Below, one piece after another: positions 15,699 through 24,028 of a DNA stretch of 64,000 bases (position 1 is its first letter; each line of letters begins with the position of its first letter). The position numbers were made by a program, and so were the translations under genes. Source of the DNA: Cytophagales bacterium Alg240-R148 (lineage in GTDB: Bacteria > Bacteroidota > Bacteroidia > Cytophagales > Cyclobacteriaceae). The DNA is taken from NCBI GenBank assembly GCA_900537185.1, contig LS999832.1:276860-340859 (forward strand), in the 5' to 3' direction. A model generated the notes under the pieces. That model was not told the DNA's origin. It saw only the letters and a program-made list of their open reading frames with translations, and ran no database searches.

Positions 15699-17279
15699 AT
15701 GAATAGTAGAAGTATTTTTAAAGGAATTGAAAATATTTTTCAATATAAAATTGGAAAAATTACAGCATTTTTATTTTCCTATAAACGGCATTTTTTTGTA
15801 ATGCTAGTTGGAATGGCTCTTTTGGGGTGTTCTGAAGAGTCAGGAACTTTTCCTGATCCAAAAATTGTGGGCATAGAAGTATCCGAAGTGACCGACGTAG
15901 CTGCAAGCAGTGGAGGAGAAGTAATAGAAGAAGGGAAAAGTGGGATTTTTGAAAAGGGGATTTGTTGGAGTACCCAAGAGTCTCCGAGTATTAATAATAC
16001 AAGAACATCCGACGGTTCGGGTCCAGGAAAATTTATAAGTTCCATGACGGGCCTACTCCCTAATACCACCTATTTTGTGCGCGCATACGGCACCAACAAA
16101 GAAGGGACTTATTATGGGGAAGAATTAAGTTTTACAACCCAACAATCCAAGGTTGACAAACCTATTGTTACCACTGCTGGTATTAACAACATCGACCACC
16201 AATCTGCTAAAAGTGGTGGGCAGGTTGTGTACAATGGTTCGGATGCAGTGGTATCCAAAGGGATCTGCTGGGGGCTTAAAAATTTACCTACAATTGCGGA
16301 CAATAAAACCTCACAAGGAGCAGGTACGGGCACATTTACGAGTGAACTTACTGGATTAGAACCTAGTACCACCTATTTTGTGCGGGCTTATGCAACCAAT
16401 AATACGGGTACTTATTATGGTGTTGAGCAGCGTTTTACTACTTCTGAAGCGCCTTTTATTGTGCCAGAAATGTATTCGGTTGCAGTTAGTGAAGTGGCGG
16501 CAGTTTCGGCACTTTCTGGAGGGAATATTATCGAGGATGGTGGAAGTGCCATTCTCTCGAGGGGTGTTTGCTGGAGTAAAACGAGCCAACCCACAATGGA
16601 TGATTTTAGTACCAGCGATGGAACTGGTGCGGGTAGTTATACCAGTACTTTGACCAATTTACTCCCGAATACTACCTATTACGTGCGGGCATACGCAACA
16701 AATGATTCTGGAGTGCATTATGCTGAAGAAGTTGTATTTAAAACTACAGATGGTTTGTTTGCGGGCAACCTATATTTCACCAACCAGCAAGAAATTGATG
16801 CATTTGCCCGCCTAGGGTATACTTCCATTACAGGAGATTTGGTTATTGAACCCGCTGTACCAACGGCGTTTAATAATTTGGATGCTTTGCACTCCATCCA
16901 GTCTATAGGAGGCGTACTCATTGTTTCAAAAACAATGGGTTTAGAAGATTTGTCTGGACTCCATAACTTGGTGTCAGTAGGTGGGTATGTTATAATATCG
17001 TACAATCCGGGGTTAACCAGTATTGGCCTTGATAAATTAACATCTGTAGGGGAATACTTTAATATATTGTTTAACGATGACCTTTTAAATGTGGATGGCT
17101 TAGAACAATTGGAGCCAGGAAATGGAAGTCCTAGCCTTACCTTTTGGAACAATACAAAACTCGGAAATTATTGTGGTATTAAACCTTATTTGTCTGGTTT
17201 TGATGGGGTGTTGAGTATAAACAATAATTTGTATAACCCAACCCTAGATGCCATAGTAAATGGCAGTTGCAGAGAGTGA
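15699..17279 (+). CDS. Surface lipoprotein with three FN3-like repeats and a receptor-L/LRR-like domain
   Basis: 526 residues. A lipobox (LVGMALLGCSE) suggests a lipoprotein whose true start may be the later ATG at 15801; the upstream 34 residues are unusually long for a signal. Three repeats of exactly 101 residues follow, each with G(I/V)CW, TSDG-G-G-like and TTYFVRAYxTNxxGxYYG motifs (Cys at residues 89, 190, 291). The C-terminal 160 residues (LVIEPAVPTAFNNLDALHSIQSIGG, LEDLSGLHNLVSVGGYVIIS) resemble a leucine-rich/receptor L-domain-type solenoid. Probably a surface binding or adhesion protein; ligand unknown. Confidence 0.85.
   Translation: MNSRSIFKGIENIFQYKIGKITAFLFSYKRHFFVMLVGMALLGCSEESGTFPDPKIVGIEVSEVTDVAASSGGEVIEEGKSGIFEKGICWSTQESPSINNTRTSDGSGPGKFISSMTGLLPNTTYFVRAYGTNKEGTYYGEELSFTTQQSKVDKPIVTTAGINNIDHQSAKSGGQVVYNGSDAVVSKGICWGLKNLPTIADNKTSQGAGTGTFTSELTGLEPSTTYFVRAYATNNTGTYYGVEQRFTTSEAPFIVPEMYSVAVSEVAAVSALSGGNIIEDGGSAILSRGVCWSKTSQPTMDDFSTSDGTGAGSYTSTLTNLLPNTTYYVRAYATNDSGVHYAEEVVFKTTDGLFAGNLYFTNQQEIDAFARLGYTSITGDLVIEPAVPTAFNNLDALHSIQSIGGVLIVSKTMGLEDLSGLHNLVSVGGYVIISYNPGLTSIGLDKLTSVGEYFNILFNDDLLNVDGLEQLEPGNGSPSLTFWNNTKLGNYCGIKPYLSGFDGVLSINNNLYNPTLDAIVNGSCRE
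15855..16755 (+). repeat. Three tandem 303-bp repeats inside the surface lipoprotein gene
   Basis: The conserved GxCW cysteine codons lie at 15963, 16266 and 16569, an exact 303-bp period. The copies are diverged at DNA level but keep the motif spacing, so they are old and held in register. Confidence 0.85.
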
Positions 17280-17465
17280 AAATTGAGGTTTTTAGAAGGA
17301 GGAGAAGTCAGCTGTAGGTAGGTGCAAGTTGAAATTTCTTAATGGTTCATTTAAATAATTGGGTTTTATGCACCAACTTGAAATACTATTTTTTTGTAAA
17401 TTTAGATGGAGCAAGGGTAGGAAGGCTTTTGGTGAGAATAATAATTGTATAAACATAAAAGAACC

Positions 17466-17924
17466 ATGGTTAAAGTGTTGCTGGTATGGCTTTGTTGTAT
17501 GCTGGGCTTCGCTGGGTGCAGTAGCTCAAAAAAAGCAGAACCTTCTAGTGCCTCTAATATTGAAGGAAATGGTTCTTTGTCAAAAATACAGAACAAAGCA
17601 GTAGTACATGCTGCTGCTACTTATTTTTTTGACGGAACCATACAAGTTAGACTATTAAAAGTAGAACAGGATTCAAGGTGTCCAAAGACGGCCCAATGTA
17701 AGTGGGCCGGCAATGCCGAGGTGCATTTTGACTTGGTGTTTGCAGATAATAAAAAGTATATGATCCAGCTCAACACCAATAAAAGATTCGACAGAGTTAA
17801 AAATATAAAAGGCTACCAAGTTCGGTTGTCTTCTTTATACCCAGCAAAAGAAATAAGTTCAACTATTCAGTTGGAGGCTTATATAGCACAAATTGAAATC
17901 TCCACTTCAACCTACCAGGAATGA
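17466..17924 (+). CDS. Small lipoprotein with conserved cysteine pair
   Basis: 152 residues from the ATG at 17466 (an in-frame TTG at 17445 is less likely). Signal peptide with lipobox GFAGCSS. The mature protein has DSRCPKTAQCKWAGNAEVHFDL, a CP-x4-C-x-WAG-A motif I have seen in uncharacterised Bacteroidota lipoproteins, inside a beta-rich domain. Function unknown. The stop overlaps the start of the Crp-type regulator gene by 4 nt (ATGA), so the two are coupled. Confidence 0.8.
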   Translation: MVKVLLVWLCCMLGFAGCSSSKKAEPSSASNIEGNGSLSKIQNKAVVHAAATYFFDGTIQVRLLKVEQDSRCPKTAQCKWAGNAEVHFDLVFADNKKYMIQLNTNKRFDRVKNIKGYQVRLSSLYPAKEISSTIQLEAYIAQIEISTSTYQE

Positions 17925-18505
17925 TTCCTATAGAAAACACATTAAAAACGTACTTAGAAGCCTTTAATATTCTAGATTCAATGGAGATTCAAGCCTTTTT
18001 ATCATTGGTAGAGAAAAAAACTATTGAAAAGGGAGGTTTTTTTATTAAAGAAGGGAAAATATGCAACGAAGTGGCCTTTATAACCTCTGGTCTTCTGCGG
18101 TCTTTTTATTATTCCTCTACCTTAGAAGAGGTGACCTATTGTTTTAGTTTTTCCAATTCTTTTTTGGCTGCTTATTCCTCTTTTATTTCGGGGGCAGCAA
18201 CGGCAGAAAATATTGAAGCACTTACCGAGGTAGAAATTTTGAGTATTTCAAAGGCTTCCGTTATAGACTTGCAAGAAAGCAGTCAAAATTGGCTTAAGTT
18301 TTTTAAAGTTATTGCAGAGCAAGAATATATTAAAATGGAGAAAAGAATTTTTTTATTACAAAAAGAAACTGCAGAAAGACGCTACCACGATCTGATGGAA
18401 AACCAACCAGATCTATTGCAAAAAATACCATTAAATTACCTGTCTTCTTATTTAGGGATTACCCAACGCCACCTGAGTCGCATACGAAAATCATTTGTTT
18501 ATTAG
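17921..18505 (+). CDS. Crp/Fnr-family transcriptional regulator
   Basis: 194 residues. The N-terminal cyclic-nucleotide-binding-like beta barrel is visible (TIEKGGFFIKEGKICNEVAFITSGLLRSFYYS) and the C-terminus has IPLNYLSSYLGITQRHLSRIRK, a compact HTH. This short form without a full winged-helix tail is common in Bacteroidota. The effector is unknown. It overlaps the lipoprotein gene by 4 nt and the flavodoxin-fold reductase gene lies 53 bp downstream, a plausible target. Confidence 0.9.
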   Translation: MIPIENTLKTYLEAFNILDSMEIQAFLSLVEKKTIEKGGFFIKEGKICNEVAFITSGLLRSFYYSSTLEEVTYCFSFSNSFLAAYSSFISGAATAENIEALTEVEILSISKASVIDLQESSQNWLKFFKVIAEQEYIKMEKRIFLLQKETAERRYHDLMENQPDLLQKIPLNYLSSYLGITQRHLSRIRKSFVY

Positions 18506-18558
18506 ACAAATGTCCTTTTTAAAAACGCTCTTTCAATCTTTCTTTGTATAAAAAAAAG

Positions 18559-19137
18559 ATGAAAAACGTAGTAGTAATTAATGGGCATCCAGATCCAAAA
18601 AGTTATAATTATGCCTTGTCCAAAGCATATATGGAAGGCGCTATGCAAAACAATGCCAACATCGTTCCAATAGACATTGCTGCTCTAGATTTTGACCCCA
18701 ACTTGTCTTTTGGGTATAGAAAAAGAATGGAATTGGAGCCTGATTTAGTAGATGCCTGGAACAAAATAAAAGAAGCAGATCATTTGGTGTGGTTTTTTCC
18801 TATGTGGTGGTACGGAATGCCTGCCCTGATGAAGGGGTTTATTGATAGGGTTTTTTTACCTGGTTTGACCTTTCAGCCTATTCCTGGAAAACCCTTGCCC
18901 CAAAAGCTGTTAAAAGGAAAAACCGCAAGGGTCGTCCTTACCTCCGATACTCCGGCATGGTACGATTATTTTTACATGAAACGCCCCCTAATCAACCAGT
19001 TTAAAAAAGGGGTGCTTCAATTTTGTGGCGTAAGTCCAGTAAAGGTGACCTACATAGCGCCTATTAAAAACGCAACGGAACAATTTCGAAAAAAATGGTT
19101 GGATAGAATGCTACAATTGGGAAGGGAATTAAAGTGA
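18559..19137 (+). CDS. NAD(P)H quinone oxidoreductase, flavodoxin fold (MdaB/KefF-like)
   Basis: 192 residues from the ATG at 18559; a TTG at 18544 is also open. N-terminal VVVINGHPDPKSYNYALSKAYMEGA and central DHLVWFFPMWWYGMPALMKGFIDRVFLPG are signatures of the flavodoxin-like NQO family. FMN or FAD-bound cytoplasmic enzyme reducing quinones or electrophiles with NAD(P)H. It follows a Crp-type regulator by 53 bp, probably its controller (inference). Confidence 0.93.
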   Translation: MKNVVVINGHPDPKSYNYALSKAYMEGAMQNNANIVPIDIAALDFDPNLSFGYRKRMELEPDLVDAWNKIKEADHLVWFFPMWWYGMPALMKGFIDRVFLPGLTFQPIPGKPLPQKLLKGKTARVVLTSDTPAWYDYFYMKRPLINQFKKGVLQFCGVSPVKVTYIAPIKNATEQFRKKWLDRMLQLGRELK

Positions 19138-19318
19138 AGATATTCTTAATCTAAATTGAAGTTTTGGTGCACTATGGTAATATTTCGTTTGAATTAAAAT
19201 CGTAAAATAATTACTTGAAAATACATTAATTTGTTAGATTGAGTTTTAGTGAAAAAAAGTATTGCACCCTTCTATAGAGCTGCATCTTTATTTGTTTGAC
19301 CTTCAATTTTTTATATAT

Positions 19319-19795
19319 ATGAAACGTTTGTTTTTAGTAATTCTGCTGTTAGTGACAAGTCTAAGTATCCAAGCGCAAGATTTTTCAAAAATTTCAAAAA
19401 TCAGGTTTATCTCTAAAAGTGACTATAAAAAATACGAACCACAAGCAAAGGCCTGTGCAGCATATATTTTGTCCAAACCGATAGATAAAAACGATGCCAA
19501 CAGGTACAAAGCAATTTCATTTAGTTTGGTATGGATGGAAGGTACTCCGGACTACCAATTCACCATTGAGGAGGAGCAAATGCAATTAACAAAAAACAGC
19601 CAAGAACTACTGGGTGTATATTTTGCTGCTTTGACCAGCGCTGCGCTTGACAACAAATACCAAGATAAATCCACTGAGGGTCTTTCTAAGCATGCCAGAG
19701 ATATATTTTTGGATTACTGTAGTGCAAGTAGTAATAAGGTTAAGAATAATAAATACATTAAAAAAGCACTAAAAGAACGGGATAGCAACAACTAG
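19319..19795 (+). CDS. Hypothetical exported protein
   Basis: 158 residues from the ATG at 19319, which yields a clean signal peptide MKRLFLVILLLVTSLSIQAQ; the open frame upstream is not convincing. The mature part is charged with a Lys-rich C-terminus (KKALKERDSNN). No family recognised. A possible partner is the membrane protein 21 nt downstream. Confidence 0.75.
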   Translation: MKRLFLVILLLVTSLSIQAQDFSKISKIRFISKSDYKKYEPQAKACAAYILSKPIDKNDANRYKAISFSLVWMEGTPDYQFTIEEEQMQLTKNSQELLGVYFAALTSAALDNKYQDKSTEGLSKHARDIFLDYCSASSNKVKNNKYIKKALKERDSNN

Positions 19796-19816
19796 TTACC
19801 AAAACAAGGCACGTCC

Positions 19817-20293
19817 ATGGAGCAAATTGAACCAAAAATATACCATTTTGAAACCGACCATTTTGCACTATCTGCAAAGGGAATTCATTTTTTAAGAAGT
19901 AGATTCAACTATAAAACTTTTGCCTACTCAGATATTGTAGAGGCATCCTTTGGCAAAGGAAAAGAACTTAAAAATTGGTGGTTGCTGACAACCATTGGAA
20001 CAGGTCTATTGGTTAGCTGTTTGTTTTACTTATTTTATGTTTGGAAAATGTTATTGGACCCTAATGTTAGCAGAATTTACATTGAACAAATAGTGGCCCC
20101 CATCATTCTAGTTTTATCAGGCGGGTATTTTGTTTATTCTGGTTTAAAAACGGCCCATGTGCTTAAGATCAAAACGGCCAATGGCAAAACAGATAAAGTG
20201 TCGTTCAAGGAACTTGATAAAAAAGCAGCAACTCCTGAGGCCCTTGCGTTACTATCCAACCACTTGAACCACCGACTGAAAATCAATGAATAA
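19817..20293 (+). CDS. Hypothetical two-TM membrane protein (PH-like)
   Basis: 158 residues with two membrane segments at about 56-76 and 90-113 (WWLLTTIGTGLLVSCLFYLFYV; APIILVLSGGYFVYSGL). The arrangement, a beta-type N-terminus containing FAYSDIVEASFG, two TM helices, then a VLKIKTANGKTDKVSFKEL strand pair, resembles bacterial PH-like membrane proteins, but I cannot name it. Probably cotranscribed with the exported protein upstream and the HD protein downstream. Confidence 0.7.
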   Translation: MEQIEPKIYHFETDHFALSAKGIHFLRSRFNYKTFAYSDIVEASFGKGKELKNWWLLTTIGTGLLVSCLFYLFYVWKMLLDPNVSRIYIEQIVAPIILVLSGGYFVYSGLKTAHVLKIKTANGKTDKVSFKELDKKAATPEALALLSNHLNHRLKINE

Positions 20294-20325
20294 ATTTATT
20301 CTTTACTCTAAAACTGCTCCATTGG

Positions 20326-20940
20326 ATGTTGAAAAAGGTGTTTTTTCGTGTGTTGGATGATTTTGTTGTATCTACCCCTATAAAGGACCAACTTTGGGAG
20401 GAGCTGTTATTGATGTACAATGAAAAACACAGGGCCTACCATAATTTAAGTCATTTGCAAGCAGTATACGGGGTGTTGGAAGGTGTTCGGAATGAAATAA
20501 AGGATTGGAATACCCTTTTGATGGGTATGTTTTACCACGATGTTGTTTACAATCCAAGCAACCAAAACAACGAAGAGCTTAGTGCAGAATTGGCCAAAAA
20601 AAGGCTTATGGAAATTGATAGGCCTACGGCACAAATTCAGAAGTGTTATGAGCAGATAATAGCAACTAAATCACACGAGTTGGCCACAGAGCACGATACT
20701 AATTTGTTTACCGATGCAGACCTTTCTATTCTCGGCGGCACTTGGCACGAATATGAAAAGTATACCCAACAGATCCGATTGGAATATTCCGTTTACCCTG
20801 ATTCTGTCTACCAAGAAGGTCGTAAAAAAGTGTTGTTACATTTTCTTTCTATGGACAACTTGTACAAAACAGAGGTGTTTCGTGAAAAGTATGAACAACA
20901 AAGTAAATTGAATTTGGAAAGGGAGTTGGGCACATTGTAA
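20326..20940 (+). CDS. HD-superfamily metal-dependent hydrolase
   Basis: 204 residues. Conserved HD-type metal ligands are visible: His35, His39 and His43 in HRAYHNLSH, and the HD pair His71-Asp72 in MFYHDVVYN. This is the short predicted phosphohydrolase group (COG4339 type) found next to varied genes; the substrate is unknown. Cytoplasmic. It starts 33 nt after the PH-like gene and ends 15 nt before the YARHG lipoprotein gene. Confidence 0.88.
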   Translation: MLKKVFFRVLDDFVVSTPIKDQLWEELLLMYNEKHRAYHNLSHLQAVYGVLEGVRNEIKDWNTLLMGMFYHDVVYNPSNQNNEELSAELAKKRLMEIDRPTAQIQKCYEQIIATKSHELATEHDTNLFTDADLSILGGTWHEYEKYTQQIRLEYSVYPDSVYQEGRKKVLLHFLSMDNLYKTEVFREKYEQQSKLNLERELGTL

Positions 20941-20954
20941 ATTAGAACCAAATT

Positions 20955-22514
20955 ATGATGAAATTATTCCAACGATTTATAACCAGTTACAAACAACAAG
21001 TTAAGGTTTGTTTAATGAGTTGTTTGGTTTTGTTGCTTTTGAAAAGCTGTAACGAGACCAAGAAAGAACAAAAGGTAGTAGCAGCTCAAGAAGCAATGAG
21101 CCATGAAAAAATAATTGAAAAGCAAGATGCGCCTGTTGTTGAAATCAAACAACCCAGTGACTTCTTTTCAAAGAAATCCTATGATCCGGTTATGGAAAGA
21201 CTTGATTCAGTGTTCCATCAATTAATTTTTTTGACGGTCTTAGATTCTACTTTTGGGGTTGTAGTGGCTAATGAGAAAGAGAAAAACAATTCGGAACCTT
21301 TAAAATATGGGTTGTCCGATGCCGCAGCTAATTTACTACTACCCATAGCCTATGACAAATTATACAATCCCAACGCAACACTTTTCCAATGCATGGAAAT
21401 AAGAATAAAAGATAAAGTGGGGTTGTTTAATTTTAACACCAAGCAGTTACTAGACCCACAATTTGATTTTATATTGCCAAGTGGTGTGGACAATCAAAAG
21501 GCTTATGGTTATGCCGATGGTGTATGGTATGAAATCGCCTCAGGCAATATAAACAATTATATTGAAGTTGATTTTGATCCTTTTGTAGAACTGCAGCAGT
21601 TGCGATGGGCCCCTTCAAAAATATCGGAACAAAACAGAATGTTGAAAATCGAGAGAACCCCTGAAGGAGAACCCAGCTTAAACAATTGGTACATTGTATC
21701 CCCGTCGTACATAGAATCGTTTGTTTCGGGAAGTACGTTGGAGGAATACAGTATTTTTCCAGTGCAACCGAGTACTTCTGCAGAATCCAAAAGTTTGGAT
21801 GTGAATAGCAAAACAAGCAATTCCATTGCTGCTACAATTCAATCCTTTGTGTTGGAGATTTACAATGTTGGTATAGATGCTAGGGAGTACTCAAGCAATG
21901 CAGCACAGATACTGGTATACGATGCCGAAAATAATGCTTTCGGCGCAAAAGAAATAGGCTTGTTGGACCTTGATTTAAGTTGTCAGGACTATTCTACCAA
22001 GTTTATTAATGATTCAATTGTAGAAATAAAAGCCCAGAGAATTGGTGCAATGTTGCATTATAGCAGCCATACAACCTTTGAATATTATAAAATTTCCAAA
22101 GATGCATCTATAGACCAAATGGTTTCCAATAGGCTATTTGATTTTACCAAATTTGTTAAAATCGACCCTACTTATTTTGAAGGATGTTATACAATAGAAT
22201 CCGAAGTTGATCCCAACGAATATGGGTCATCTACTAGAGTTGTGAAAAACCACCATTTGACTGTGCAAGATTTGGATGTTATGCGGAATGAAATATTCGC
22301 AGCTTATGGGTTGGTGTTTAAATCCGAACAATGGAAGAATTATTTTAACAAAAAAGCGTGGTACAAAGGTAGTAGTGAAGATGTAACGGACAGTTTATCA
22401 GAAGTAGATCGGCACAATATCCAGGTCATTTTGGACTTGAAAAAAGAGATGTTGGGCAAGGAGGCAGACTTCTTAAAAACAGAGCAAAACGATTACCTCA
22501 ATGGGGCTGGTTAG
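20955..22514 (+). CDS. Lipoprotein with C-terminal YARHG domain
   Basis: 519 residues, with a lipoprotein-like N-terminus (LMSCLVLLLLKSCNETKK). The long central part has no recognised domain. The C-terminus (about 430-505) reads DLDVMRNEIFAAYGLVFKS, YFNKKAWYKG and LSEVDRHNIQVILDLKKE, the pattern of the YARHG domain, an extracellular module of unknown function here with AAYG in place of ARHG. The stop overlaps the start of the next membrane protein by 14 nt. Confidence 0.8.
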   Translation: MMKLFQRFITSYKQQVKVCLMSCLVLLLLKSCNETKKEQKVVAAQEAMSHEKIIEKQDAPVVEIKQPSDFFSKKSYDPVMERLDSVFHQLIFLTVLDSTFGVVVANEKEKNNSEPLKYGLSDAAANLLLPIAYDKLYNPNATLFQCMEIRIKDKVGLFNFNTKQLLDPQFDFILPSGVDNQKAYGYADGVWYEIASGNINNYIEVDFDPFVELQQLRWAPSKISEQNRMLKIERTPEGEPSLNNWYIVSPSYIESFVSGSTLEEYSIFPVQPSTSAESKSLDVNSKTSNSIAATIQSFVLEIYNVGIDAREYSSNAAQILVYDAENNAFGAKEIGLLDLDLSCQDYSTKFINDSIVEIKAQRIGAMLHYSSHTTFEYYKISKDASIDQMVSNRLFDFTKFVKIDPTYFEGCYTIESEVDPNEYGSSTRVVKNHHLTVQDLDVMRNEIFAAYGLVFKSEQWKNYFNKKAWYKGSSEDVTDSLSEVDRHNIQVILDLKKEMLGKEADFLKTEQNDYLNGAG

Positions 22515-23091
22515 AGCAGTATACAGCCTACTTGGTGGTTTGGTTTGCCTGGCCATTCTTTTGAATAGCCAAAAGTATTTTACCACTGACAATACCTTGT
22601 TTTTTTTAGAAGATAAGCCAAGATTCTTTTCTTGGGTGATTGGATTACATGTTTTGACTGCTTCTTCGGTGTTTTTTATTGGGCTTTTTCAATTTATTTG
22701 GCAAAAAAATAAGGCACACCGGTACCTAGGAAAAGTCTATGTCTATTTAATACTTATTGTTGGGTGTCCAACTGCTTTTTACATGTCATTTTTTGCTATT
22801 GGAGGATGGTTGGGTACGATCAATTTCTTAGCAATGACCCTCTTGTGGTTTTTTTTTACAATGAAGGCAGCAGATTTGGCAGTCCATGGCAAATTTAAGG
22901 CGCACAAAAAGTTCATGAGTAGAAGTTTTATAATTACCAATTCGGCGATACTGTTGCGCTTGTTGGTGTATACCTTCAATACTATGGAAGTGTCCACCGT
23001 AAGCAATAATTATTTATTGGCAGCTTTCCTTTCTTGGTTTGCAGTTTTAGTAGCATACGAGGTCCATCTTAAATTGAAATATACTTTTTAA
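22501..23091 (+). CDS. DUF2306 family membrane protein
   Basis: 196 residues, about five membrane helices. The pattern WVIGLHVLTASSVFFIGLFQF, AHRYLGKVYVYLILIVG and KAHKKFMSRSFIITNSAILLRL, with histidines in the loops (HRYLGK, HKKFM), fits DUF2306, a predicted integral membrane family with a possible haem or electron-transfer link. It begins within the 3' end of the YARHG lipoprotein gene, so the two are cotranslated. Confidence 0.82.
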   Translation: MGLVRAVYSLLGGLVCLAILLNSQKYFTTDNTLFFLEDKPRFFSWVIGLHVLTASSVFFIGLFQFIWQKNKAHRYLGKVYVYLILIVGCPTAFYMSFFAIGGWLGTINFLAMTLLWFFFTMKAADLAVHGKFKAHKKFMSRSFIITNSAILLRLLVYTFNTMEVSTVSNNYLLAAFLSWFAVLVAYEVHLKLKYTF

Positions 23092-23139
23092 AATAAAGGA
23101 GAGGCTTGATGCGTTTACCCCACAAACATAATTTCTTAG

Positions 23140-23769
23140 ATGAGATTTATAAAACCACTTTGCTGCTCATTAATTTTTTTGTTGGCAATGGCTTGTGAAC
23201 AACAAGGCCCTCGTACTATTCTTATTCAACCGTATGGCTCTGCGAATTTAACGGCAATTGAAGCTATAAAAGAGGTGTTGGAAAATACCTACGGTTCAGA
23301 AGTTGTGGTAAACCCAAGTTTGCATATACCGCGATCCGCTTTTGTGAAAATAAAAACTCCTCGCCATCGAGCGGATACTCTTATAGCGCAGCTAAAAAGA
23401 AACAAGCCGGAGGGCGTTGATTTTGTTCTAGGGTTAACCAATAAAGACATTTCTACAACTAAATATGCAAATTTCGGAATGGTAAAAGAACCCAAAAGTA
23501 AATACATTGATTGGGGTATTTTTGGCCTAGGGTACCGGCCCGGACCCAGCAGTATTGTCTCAACTTTTAGGCTGCAGCACAAAGACAAGGCCTTGTTTTT
23601 GAGTCGTTTGAAAAAAGTATGCCTACATGAAGTGGGCCACAACATGGGGCTTAAACACTGCAAATCAAACGAGGTCTGCGTGATGCGCGATGCTGCAGAA
23701 ACCATAAGAACTATAGACCGTGTTGGAGAAAGACTTTGTCTTCATTGCCAGTCTAAAATTGGTATTTAA
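23140..23769 (+). CDS. Archaemetzincin-like lipoprotein
   Basis: 209 residues. The catalytic motif HEVGHNMGLKHC (His163, Glu164, His167, His173) followed by Cys174, Cys180 and CLHC (Cys200, Cys203) is the archaemetzincin signature: HExxHxxGxxH plus a structural zinc site of four Cys, with Met182 as the met-turn. Upstream YLNFGM-type strands fit as well. Unlike typical cytosolic archaemetzincins it has a lipoprotein signal (LLAMAC, Cys19). A membrane-anchored metallopeptidase is predicted; substrate unknown. Confidence 0.9.
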   Translation: MRFIKPLCCSLIFLLAMACEQQGPRTILIQPYGSANLTAIEAIKEVLENTYGSEVVVNPSLHIPRSAFVKIKTPRHRADTLIAQLKRNKPEGVDFVLGLTNKDISTTKYANFGMVKEPKSKYIDWGIFGLGYRPGPSSIVSTFRLQHKDKALFLSRLKKVCLHEVGHNMGLKHCKSNEVCVMRDAAETIRTIDRVGERLCLHCQSKIGI

Positions 23770-24028
23770 AATAAAACAATAAATAGGGTTGCCCTTCCTG
23801 TTGGGTGTTGGTCTTGGCCAGAAACCTCCACCTTTATCCGGTTGGTACTGTAGCAGCAAATGCATAAAAATCTGTTGTTTATAGTTTAAAAAGATCTGGT
23901 TTCTAATATATTAGTTCCTTTGTTACAATTGTCTTTTATATTCAATAATAATGAATAGGAAAGAGGCTGTGATTGCAGCCACCAGTAGTTAAAGTTCTAG
24001 TCTAAAAACATATTATTTATCACCACAA

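Noticed and set aside
17359..17604. Open frame overlapping the small lipoprotein gene
   Set aside because: Out of frame with the lipoprotein, whose signal, lipobox and motif are clear; the frame has no features.
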